Assembly: GCA_012799265.1 (NCBI GenBank)
Contig: JAAZLP010000470.1
Coordinates: forward strand, 1 to 12,644
Origin: Phyllobacteriaceae bacterium
GTDB taxonomy: Bacteria > Pseudomonadota > Alphaproteobacteria > Rhizobiales > Devosiaceae
DNA length: 12,644 nt
Direction: 5' to 3'
Part shown: positions 1 to 6,080 of the stretch, in pieces
How the letters are laid out: each line of letters opens with the position of its first letter
How positions within the stretch are numbered: position 1 is the first letter of the stretch
The notes under the pieces: model-generated
What the model saw: the letters and a program-made list of their open reading frames with translations, nothing else
Database searches by the model: none
What the model was told of the DNA's origin: nothing
Made by a program: the position numbers and the translations under genes

Positions 1-2
1 CC

Positions 3-185
3 TATGTCTATGGCATGACGGTGCGCGCCGCGATCAGCACCGCGGGCGGCTATTCGGAAACCGCCGATCGCAATAGCGCCGTCGTCTATCGCCGCAAGGG
101 CAGCGAAATGGGCAAGGCCGTGGTTGATCTGGATTTCCCGATCGCTCCGGGCGACACGATCGTGATTTCGGAGCGCTGGTTCTAG
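3..185 (+). CDS. Polysaccharide export protein, Wza/ExoF-like, C-terminal end (5' truncated)
   Basis: Only the last 60 residues are in the window, and the gene begins upstream. The visible part has the alternating glycine and hydrophobic pattern of an SLBB (soluble ligand-binding beta-grasp) domain: MTVRAAISTAGGYSETA, then a strand with YRR, then the closing PGDTIVISERWF. An ending of PGDxIxVxERxF just before the stop is typical of rhizobial outer-membrane polysaccharide export (OPX) proteins such as ExoF. These form the periplasmic/outer-membrane channel for exopolysaccharide. The stop is 3 nt before the next glycosyltransferase gene, so the two are probably co-transcribed. The N-terminal signal and poly-export domain cannot be checked here. 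The family call is firm; the exact subfamily is not. Confidence 0.82.
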   Translation, partial: YVYGMTVRAAISTAGGYSETADRNSAVVYRRKGSEMGKAVVDLDFPIAPGDTIVISERWF

Positions 186-188
186 TTC

Positions 189-1292
189 ATGACCGGCCGC
201 CCCCTCCGCATCCTCCAGGTCATGCGCGCGCCCGTTGGTGGTCTATTCCGGCATGTTATCGACCTCACCGAACAGCTGGCGGCACGCGGCCATGCGGTGG
301 GAATCGTTGTCGACACGCTTGCCAATGACGCGCAGACGGAAATTCTGCTCAAGGCGCTTGAGGCACATGCGAGCCTGGGCATCCATCGGTTCGAGATGCC
401 GCGCGTCTTCGGCGCCGGCGACATCAAGACGCCCTTCGCGGTAAGCAAACTCGCCCGCAGGCTCGATATCGACGTGATGCATGGTCACGGCGCCAAAGGC
501 GGGTTCTATGCGCGTCTGGCCTCCTATGGGAAAAACCGGGCCAAGGTCTTCTACACCCCGCATGGCGGCGTGCTGCATTACAAGGCCGACTCGGCCATGG
601 GCCGGCTGTTCCACGCACTCGAGCGCGCACTAATGCCCAAGACATCGGCGCTGATCTTCGAGAGCGCCTATGCCGAGAAAACCTATGAAGAGCTGATCGG
701 CGCCCCCACCTGCCCCACAAGGATCATCCATAACGGCATCCGGCCCGAGGAATTCGAGCCGATCATCCTCGCTCCCGACGCGGCGGAGTTTGTGTTTGTG
801 GGCGCACTCCGTGAACTCAAGGGGATTTATCCTCTCGTCGAAGCGTTGGCGGGCATTCCGGACGTGCGGCTGGTCATGGCCGGAGATGTCGAAGAACGCA
901 CCGCGCTGGAGGCGCGGATTGCGGAACTTGGCATTGGCGAGCGGGTGACGCTGGTCGGGTCGCAGCCTGCGCGCAAGGTTTTCGCGATGGGTCGATGCGT
1001 GGTGGTGCCGTCGCTGGCAGAGTCCTTGCCCTATATCATCATGGAGGCCGCTGCGGCCCGTCGGCCCGTGATCTCGACACAGGTTGGCGGCATTGGCGAA
1101 ATCTTCGGGCCGACCGCTGGAAGCCTCATTGCGCCCAATGATCCTGTGGCTTTGCGCGCGGCGATGCTGGGCTATCTCCAGCATCCGGATGAGGCTGATG
1201 CGGAAATGAACGTACGGCTTGGGCACATAAAAGAAGCATTTTCTGTGGCCCGCATGGTCGACGAAATCGAAGCCCTATACCGCTCTGATTAA
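189..1292 (+). CDS. Glycosyltransferase family 4 (GT-B), exopolysaccharide assembly
   Basis: A 367-residue protein, the normal length for a GT4 enzyme. These enzymes transfer a sugar from a nucleotide-sugar donor with retention of configuration and work in the cytoplasm on lipid-linked intermediates. The N-terminal acceptor lobe starts with RILQVMRAPVGGLFRHV (residues 7-23) and has HGHGAKGGFYARL (98-110), the glycine-rich signature common in EPS GT4 enzymes. The linker carries HNGI (181-184). The donor lobe begins with FVGALRELKGI (203-213) and contains the EX7E motif, E278 and E286 in AESLPYIIMEA. The ATG start lies 3 nt after the export gene stop; the only purine-rich stretch upstream (GGAG, about 16 nt away) is distant, so translation may be coupled. 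Donor and acceptor sugars cannot be read from sequence. Confidence 0.9.
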   Translation: MTGRPLRILQVMRAPVGGLFRHVIDLTEQLAARGHAVGIVVDTLANDAQTEILLKALEAHASLGIHRFEMPRVFGAGDIKTPFAVSKLARRLDIDVMHGHGAKGGFYARLASYGKNRAKVFYTPHGGVLHYKADSAMGRLFHALERALMPKTSALIFESAYAEKTYEELIGAPTCPTRIIHNGIRPEEFEPIILAPDAAEFVFVGALRELKGIYPLVEALAGIPDVRLVMAGDVEERTALEARIAELGIGERVTLVGSQPARKVFAMGRCVVVPSLAESLPYIIMEAAAARRPVISTQVGGIGEIFGPTAGSLIAPNDPVALRAAMLGYLQHPDEADAEMNVRLGHIKEAFSVARMVDEIEALYRSD

Positions 1293-1373
1293 TAGCTATT
1301 CACCGTTCTGTTTCATCGGTTCTCAATAAAGTCGGCGGACAATGTGAGGGATTAGAAGCCCGAGTAGTGTCCC

Positions 1374-2891
1374 ATGTATCGCGTTGACCCTAACAAGGCC
1401 ATCAAAGACCATACCGCACGCGCGCAGGCAGAGGGCGAGCGCGTCCTTTGGCCGGCAGCCGAGGCCATTATCGCGGCCCCTGCGGAGCGTCCGGTTTCCG
1501 GCACGGTCATTGCAGGCGTCGCGCAGATCGTCGAAGCGGGTCTTCTGGCTATCCTGGGCTATGGCATCTATGCCGCCTATGTGAGCCCGGCCAATGATGC
1601 CGTCTATGTGCCGGTGATCCTGGCGACGGTGCTGCTGGCCAACGTCCTCTTCAACGGCGCCCGGTCGCATCGTGTTTCTGCCTATCGGACCGTGGTGTCC
1701 CAGATCGGCCGCGTGCTGGCAGCCTGGCTGGCGGTGACCGTCGTGCTGATGTCGTGCGTCTTCCTGTTCAAGGCTGGCGACTACATCTCGCGCCTGTGGC
1801 TGGTGACATGGTTCTTGTCAGGGGCTGCCATGCAGGTGGTCTACCGCATGCTGTTGCGGTCGCTGGTCGAGTATTTGACAGTCAAGGGACGGCTCAAGCG
1901 CCGCACGGTTATCGTCGGCGGCGGCAAGGATGCGGCCTTGCTGATCCAACAGGTCGAGACCAGCGCGGGCAAGGATATCCATCTGCTGGGTCTGTTTGAC
2001 GATCGTGATGGCGAACGCTCACCCAATGAGGTCGCTGGCTACCAGAAGCTCGGCCGCGTTTCGGATCTAATCGAATTTGCCCGTCGCACGCCTGTCGACC
2101 TCGTGATTGTCTCGATGCCGCTTTCGGCTGAGAAGCGCGTGCTCGACATGCTGACACGGCTCTGGGTGCTGCCGGTCGATATTCGCCTCTCCACCCATAT
2201 GAGCCAGCTGAAATTCACGGACGCGGCCTATTCCTATGTCGGCGACCTGCCGGTTCTCGACATGGCGGACCGGCCGATTTCGGACTGGAACCTGTTCTTC
2301 AAATGGATCTTTGACCGCGTCGTCGCGCTCTTCGCGCTGGTGCTGCTGTCGCCGCTGATGCTGATCACGGCCATCGCCATCAAGATGGAGAGCAAGGGCC
2401 CGATCTTCTTCAAGCAGAAGCGGCACGGCTTCAACAACGAGCTGATCGAGGTGTTCAAGTTCCGCTCGATGTATACGGATCGGACGGACGCGAACGCGAC
2501 CAAGCTTGTGACCAAGAACGATCCGCGCGTGACCAAGGTCGGCCGCTTCATCCGCAAGACCTCGATCGACGAGCTGCCGCAGCTGATCAATGTGCTCAAG
2601 GGCGAGCTATCCATTGTCGGCCCACGGCCGCATCCGCTGCAGGCCAAAGCCGACAACAAGCTCTACTATGAGGCTGTTGAGGGCTACTTCGCCCGCCATC
2701 GCGTCAAGCCGGGCATTACCGGCTGGGCGCAGATCAATGGCTGGCGGGGCGAGACCGACACGATCGAAAAGATCATGCAGCGCGTCAATCACGACCTCTA
2801 CTATATCGAGCACTGGTCGATCCTTCTGGACATCTACATCCTCTTCATGACGCCGGTGTCGCTGGTCGCCAAGAATGAGAATGCGTATTGA
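1374..2891 (+). CDS. Undecaprenyl-phosphate glucose phosphotransferase-like initiating enzyme (WcaJ/PssY type)
   Basis: A 505-residue polyprenyl glycosylphosphotransferase that should start repeat-unit synthesis by moving a sugar-1-phosphate, usually glucose, onto undecaprenyl phosphate at the inner membrane. The N-terminal half has about four hydrophobic spans (about 45-69, 77-95, 110-133, 140-158), followed by a Rossmann-like domain starting RTVIVGGGKDAALL (177-190). The catalytic bacterial sugar-transferase domain starts at the membrane segment near 310-336 and contains KFRSMY (362-367), the Asp-Glu pair D399-E400 in TSIDELPQL, SIVGPRPH (413-420) and KPGITGWAQINGWRGE (445-460). The ATG at 1374 is the first possible start, since an in-frame TAG lies three codons upstream; its ribosome-binding site is weak. 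An 81-nt AT-richer gap separates it from the glycosyltransferase gene. The sugar is inferred from family resemblance. Confidence 0.92.
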   Translation: MYRVDPNKAIKDHTARAQAEGERVLWPAAEAIIAAPAERPVSGTVIAGVAQIVEAGLLAILGYGIYAAYVSPANDAVYVPVILATVLLANVLFNGARSHRVSAYRTVVSQIGRVLAAWLAVTVVLMSCVFLFKAGDYISRLWLVTWFLSGAAMQVVYRMLLRSLVEYLTVKGRLKRRTVIVGGGKDAALLIQQVETSAGKDIHLLGLFDDRDGERSPNEVAGYQKLGRVSDLIEFARRTPVDLVIVSMPLSAEKRVLDMLTRLWVLPVDIRLSTHMSQLKFTDAAYSYVGDLPVLDMADRPISDWNLFFKWIFDRVVALFALVLLSPLMLITAIAIKMESKGPIFFKQKRHGFNNELIEVFKFRSMYTDRTDANATKLVTKNDPRVTKVGRFIRKTSIDELPQLINVLKGELSIVGPRPHPLQAKADNKLYYEAVEGYFARHRVKPGITGWAQINGWRGETDTIEKIMQRVNHDLYYIEHWSILLDIYILFMTPVSLVAKNENAY

Positions 2892-4324
2892 TGTTCAATG
2901 CGCTCAGGCTTGGTGCGTTAGTGGCAGGTTTGGCCGTCCTGTCGTCGCCAGCGACGGTCGGAGCGGAAATCTGTACCGATTGCATCAAGGTGCGCGTTGG
3001 AACTCCGCATGTCGTGCGGGGTCCATTCCCCGACGAGCTGGACGCCCCGTTCAGTGCCCTGCGACTTGGCAGTGGCCTGTTTCGGGGTTTCACCAGCAAT
3101 GGCTCGACCTATGCCATCGAGGCGCCGACGCTGCTCGACATGAAGGGGCCACGCCGGGAAGTCCTGTCGGCTGGGGCGCCCGGCAGCGTCAATGATTGCG
3201 GCCGTTGGCTAACCTCTTTGGCCCGGGCGGAGGAGACGCTGGTGGGCCTCGTCCACCAGGAGCAGGACTGCAATTACAATCAGGGGCGAACCCGCAAGAC
3301 CATGGCCGTGGCGACATCGGCTGATGATGGCCTTACCTGGACTGACCTCGGCACCGTGATCTCCGGACGGGATGGGCATGTCACCAGCGGCATTACCGGC
3401 GAGGGCGACTGTACCATGGTCGATGGGCTGGACGGGTTTCTCTACGCCTATTGCCTGAGGAATTCCGACTGGCAGACCATCGTTGCGAGAGCTGACCCTA
3501 CGGACCTGACGCAGTGGTGGAAGTATCTCGACGGACAGTGGACCGAGCCCGGCCTTGGCGGAAACGCGACAGCGATCGGCTTTCTGGGGCCTGGGGCGGC
3601 CCTCCTTCGGGATCAGCAATGGGTCGCGACCTTTGCCACAGACCCATGGTTCGGCGGCCTGCGACTGTCCCTGTCCGCGGACAAGGTGAAGTTCCACGAT
3701 CTCGATGAGCCGCTGCTGACAATCGACGCGTCGGACTGGGACCGGCCCAATGATACCGACCTCATAGCCTATGGCACCGCACTTGATCCGCACACCGGGT
3801 CAAATGACGTCGGATCGGACTTCATCCTCAGCTACATCTACATTCCCCCGGGCCTGGACTTTGAGAGCCGCTATCTGGTGCATCATCCCGTTTCGCTCGA
3901 GATGACGGATCGTGTGACTGAGGTTCAGGTCGGCATGGCGCTGACGCGCTGGACCAGTGCGGACCAACAGAGCCATATCACGACGACAGGTCCCCTTTGG
4001 GGCGATCGAATAGACGGCGCCCGTGCCGAGCTTGTCGCCTATATGATGACGCGGGCGCCCGATGGAGAGGCCAGCATCAAGCTCTCGGAATGCCGAGGGC
4101 CGGGTTCGACCACCAATGTCATGATCTTCGACAAGGGCAGCTGCAAGGCTGAGGGCTTTGCCTGGGAACGCACAAGCGGCTGGCTTTACGCCAAGGAACA
4201 GGATGGCACGGTTCCGGTCTATCGCTGCAGCTCTGCCGAAGGTGCTCTCTTTGCCTCGAATGCGACGGATTGCGACGGCCTGGGCGCGCGCCAGTTCCTC
4301 ATAGGGTATGGGATCGCGCCGTGA
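2891..4324 (+). CDS. Secreted beta-propeller (sialidase/GH43-like fold) protein of unknown function in the EPS operon
   Basis: A 477-residue predicted secreted protein that I cannot assign to a named family. Residues 1-25 look like a Sec signal peptide (hydrophobic core, cleavage near VGA-EI). Residues 143-150, SADDGLTW, match the Asp-box consensus SxDxGxTW found on blades of sialidase-like propellers, and the rest reads as repeated short beta strands rich in Trp, Gly and Asp. It has ten cysteines (28, 31, 103, 127, 174, 188, 401, 418, 446, 461), an even number that fits disulfides outside the cytoplasm. The last 40 residues (PVYRCSSAEGALFAS then DCDG and LIGYG) look like a separate small module. 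The ATG at 2891 shares one base with the previous stop (TGATG); the in-frame TTG at 2888 is less likely. It may trim, modify or bind the polysaccharide, but this is inferred from context. Confidence 0.8.
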   Translation: MFNALRLGALVAGLAVLSSPATVGAEICTDCIKVRVGTPHVVRGPFPDELDAPFSALRLGSGLFRGFTSNGSTYAIEAPTLLDMKGPRREVLSAGAPGSVNDCGRWLTSLARAEETLVGLVHQEQDCNYNQGRTRKTMAVATSADDGLTWTDLGTVISGRDGHVTSGITGEGDCTMVDGLDGFLYAYCLRNSDWQTIVARADPTDLTQWWKYLDGQWTEPGLGGNATAIGFLGPGAALLRDQQWVATFATDPWFGGLRLSLSADKVKFHDLDEPLLTIDASDWDRPNDTDLIAYGTALDPHTGSNDVGSDFILSYIYIPPGLDFESRYLVHHPVSLEMTDRVTEVQVGMALTRWTSADQQSHITTTGPLWGDRIDGARAELVAYMMTRAPDGEASIKLSECRGPGSTTNVMIFDKGSCKAEGFAWERTSGWLYAKEQDGTVPVYRCSSAEGALFASNATDCDGLGARQFLIGYGIAP

Positions 4325-5619
4325 CCCAGATGATCCATACGGCTGCATCGGGCCTGACCTATTCCGGCGTCAAATTCACCACCTATGCGACCAGGAACGC
4401 CCTGTTCCTGATGGCCGTGATTGCCCTCAACTACACGCTGTCGCGACCGTCGCCGGTCGACCTCATCTTCTTTTCCGTGCTGCTGCTGAGCATCGTCTAT
4501 GTCACGCTGTTCGAGAACGTAGCCGTTACGGCACGCGCCATCATGCTGGTGCTGCTGGTGTCAGCCTGGGCGGTTTTCTTCATCATCCCGTCCCTGCCCT
4601 TCCTGCATGAACCCTTCGTGCCCTTCCAGCTGATCGTCAAAACCTTCGTGACCTCGATTGCCGTGGGCGGTGCGCTGATATCGATGAACTGGCGCCAGCG
4701 TCACTTCGAGAAGTTCATGGCGGTCTATATTTTCTCCTGCCTGATTGCTTCGACGCTCGGAACGCTGGGCTTCCTGGTCCAGCATCCGCTGCTGACCTGG
4801 GATGGTCGCGCGAAGGGCCTGCTCGACGATCCGAACATGTATGGCTCCCTGCTCATCCCGGGCATGATCTTCTGCGCCTATTTCCTGTGCCGGGGGCAAG
4901 GCAGCAAGATCATCCTCGTGCCGGCACTTGGCATGATCACGCTTGGTCTGCTGCTGTCCTTCTCCCGTGTGGCGATTGTAGCGGGCGCCCTGTGCTTCTT
5001 TGCCTATATCGCCTTCCACAACCGCCATCGTCCGGTGCGGCTGATCCTCTATGCTGCCGGTCTTGGCGTTATGGGCGTTGCCATCCTTGGCATTGTCAGT
5101 GTGACATCTGCCGAGTTCACCGAGAAATTCCTCGATCGTCTCACTTTTGCGAAGTCCTACGATCTGGGCGAAACCGGTCGCTATGGGCGCTACTTCCTCG
5201 TGATCCCGATGATCCTGCAGAACCCGGTCGGCGCCGGCGTGCTGCAGTTGGAAAAAATCTTCCCCGAACCGATCCACAATATCTGGCTCAGCGCCTTCGT
5301 GAACTATGGCTGGGGCGGCGGTATCACATGGGTCACGCTTGTCGCCTCAAGCATCTATATCAGCGTGCAGAATTTCCGGCGCACCAAGAGCGAACTGCCG
5401 ATTGCCCTGATGATCGGACTGGTCGGCATCCTGCTCTGCGCCAGCCTGCATGAAGGCGAGCACTGGCGGCACATGTGGCTCACCTACGGTCTGATCTGGG
5501 GCTTCAATGTCAGCAAGCTTATGCCAGCCATCCCAACGGCGGCTGCGCGAATGCCGCAGCTCAGGCCTGTGCCGGGCGGAACCCGGCCCCGAGCCGTCGC
5601 CAGAATTGATGGCCGTTAG
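4321..5619 (+). CDS. O-antigen ligase/polymerase family membrane protein (Wzy-like EPS polymerase)
   Basis: A very hydrophobic protein of 432 residues with roughly ten predicted membrane spans and one larger periplasmic loop (about 262-315), the layout of Wzy/WaaL-type proteins. Family-like marks are GLLDDPNMYGSLL (166-178), LLSFSRVAIVAGA (211-223) with the usual Ser-Arg pair, an Arg-rich GETGRYGRYFLV segment (284-294), and PIHNIWLSAFVNYGWGG (317-333) with the conserved His-Asn. The role would be joining lipid-linked repeat units at the periplasmic face. I chose the GTG at 4321, which overlaps the preceding stop as GTGA and fits translational coupling; an in-frame TTG further upstream (4270) would add 17 residues inside the previous gene and is unlikely, while ATG 4330 is possible. 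The final 30 residues are a basic, proline-rich cytoplasmic tail. Polymerase is favoured over ligase because of the EPS context. Confidence 0.87.
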   Translation: MTQMIHTAASGLTYSGVKFTTYATRNALFLMAVIALNYTLSRPSPVDLIFFSVLLLSIVYVTLFENVAVTARAIMLVLLVSAWAVFFIIPSLPFLHEPFVPFQLIVKTFVTSIAVGGALISMNWRQRHFEKFMAVYIFSCLIASTLGTLGFLVQHPLLTWDGRAKGLLDDPNMYGSLLIPGMIFCAYFLCRGQGSKIILVPALGMITLGLLLSFSRVAIVAGALCFFAYIAFHNRHRPVRLILYAAGLGVMGVAILGIVSVTSAEFTEKFLDRLTFAKSYDLGETGRYGRYFLVIPMILQNPVGAGVLQLEKIFPEPIHNIWLSAFVNYGWGGGITWVTLVASSIYISVQNFRRTKSELPIALMIGLVGILLCASLHEGEHWRHMWLTYGLIWGFNVSKLMPAIPTAAARMPQLRPVPGGTRPRAVARIDGR

Positions 5620-5690
5620 GCAAGGCGACCCGGCCAAAGACTTTATTGCAGTGATTTGGGAAAGAACGTCGCCCGCGCTTGCGTGGCAAA

Positions 5691-5707
5691 TTCATCGATT
5701 TGATGAA
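5691..5707 (-). terminator. Weak hairpin just 3' of tRNA-Pro, possible terminator
   Basis: Read on the - strand, one base after the tRNA CCA end comes TTCATC, a 5-nt loop, then GATGAA, followed by a short TTT. The stem is only 6 bp and A/T-rich, so this may serve as a processing or weak termination signal rather than a strong terminator. The + strand stretch from the polymerase stop at 5619 to here shows no other clear hairpin. Confidence 0.25.
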
Positions 5708-5708
5708 A

Positions 5709-5785
5709 TGGTCGGAGCGGCCGGATTTGAACCGACGACCCTTTGTCCCCCAGACAAATGCGCTACCAGGCTGCGCTACGCCCCG
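5709..5785 (-). tRNA. tRNA-Pro, anticodon GGG
   Basis: The reverse complement folds as a complete 77-nt tRNA with an encoded CCA end. The acceptor stem pairs CGGGGCG with CGCTCCG (one G-T pair), the discriminator base is A, and the D arm reads TAGCGCAGCCTGGTAGCGCA. The anticodon stem TTTGT/ACAAA encloses the loop CTGGGGG, putting GGG at positions 34-36, which reads proline CCC and CCU codons. The T arm contains GGTTCAAATCC. It lies alone, antisense to its neighbours, between the EPS operon and the small membrane gene. I saw no second copy of its 3' end in the window that would mark an integrated element. Confidence 0.96.
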
Positions 5786-5796
5786 ACTGGCCGGAG

Positions 5797-5824
5797 ACAT
5801 AGACAAGCTGCCTGAAGAGCGCAA
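5797..5824 (-). promoter_or_regulatory. Candidate sigma-70 promoter for tRNA-Pro
   Basis: On the - strand TTGCGC (-35 region) and CTATGT (-10 region) are separated by 16 nt, and the tRNA begins 11 nt after the -10 box. The -10 matches the alpha-proteobacterial CTATAT-like preference at five of six positions; the -35 keeps TTG. Placement relative to the tRNA 5' end is sensible, but this rests on sequence likeness alone. Confidence 0.45.
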
Positions 5825-5923
5825 CCCCGAAATTGCACTGTTTGATAAAGGCTGTGGGCGGTGTATGGGAAAGGCAAGGACGGCGAACGTCCCGCGAGAT
5901 TTCAGCCATTACAGGAGTACGCT

Positions 5924-6049
5924 ATGGCACAGAGCAATGACCCGGAACTCGATTTCGTCGGCGGCTTCGCGCTGCTGGCTGGCGCTATCTGGATTATCGG
6001 TGCCGTGGCGATTGCCGTCATGGTGATGATGGCTCAGGGCCGCGTCTAA
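5924..6049 (+). CDS. Small single-span membrane protein, 41 residues, unknown function
   Basis: The ATG at 5924 has a clean Shine-Dalgarno AGGAG (5913-5917) six bases upstream, which is why I chose it over the in-frame start at 5861 that would add 21 residues of poor quality. The product starts with a short polar acidic head (MAQSNDPELD), then one hydrophobic segment of about 25 residues (11-36) rich in Ala, Ile, Val and Met, and ends AQGRV. The acidic N-terminus and the Arg near the C-terminus leave the orientation uncertain. I do not recognise a family. It stands alone on the + strand between tRNA-Pro and the convergent cyclase gene, with a shared hairpin 9 nt after its stop. The ribosome-binding site and clean hydrophobic profile argue that it is a real gene. 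Confidence 0.62.
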   Translation: MAQSNDPELDFVGGFALLAGAIWIIGAVAIAVMVMMAQGRV

Positions 6050-6057
6050 CCGAACAT

Positions 6058-6080
6058 GGCATAGGGCAATGCCCTATGCC
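6058..6080. terminator. Perfect 10-bp hairpin at convergent gene ends, probable bidirectional terminator
   Basis: GGCATAGGGC and GCCCTATGCC flank a 3-nt AAT loop with no mismatch. The hairpin starts 9 nt after the stop of the small membrane gene and contains the stop codon of the convergent cyclase gene. On the + strand it is followed by TCTTCC, and on the - strand by a T-poor stretch, so there is no classic U-tract. It may stop transcription from both sides or protect 3' ends. Confidence 0.55.

Noticed and set aside
1293..1373. AT-richer gap before the initiating-enzyme gene as a promoter or riboswitch
   Set aside because: At 81 nt it may hold an internal promoter, but I could not find a convincing -35/-10 pair or stable fold, so no site is called.
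5542..5587. Short inverted repeats near the end of the polymerase gene (GCTGCG/CGCAGC and GCCGGG/CCCGGC)
   Set aside because: Stems of only 6 bp in GC-rich coding sequence are expected by chance, and no T-tract follows.
5620..5800. tRNA-Pro as an integration site for a mobile island at the edge of the EPS locus
   Set aside because: No integrase gene, no repeat of the tRNA 3' end and no change in base composition was seen on either side within the window.
5561..5824. 87-residue frame on the - strand spanning the tRNA, with VAQPGSAFVWGTKGRRFKSGRSD
   Set aside because: This peptide is the well-known false product of translating through a tRNA-Pro gene; the tRNA explains the sequence.
5861..5923. 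N-terminal extension of the small membrane protein from an upstream ATG
   Set aside because: It has no good ribosome-binding site and would place the AGGAG at 5913-5917 inside the coding region; the internal ATG at 5924 fits that site exactly.
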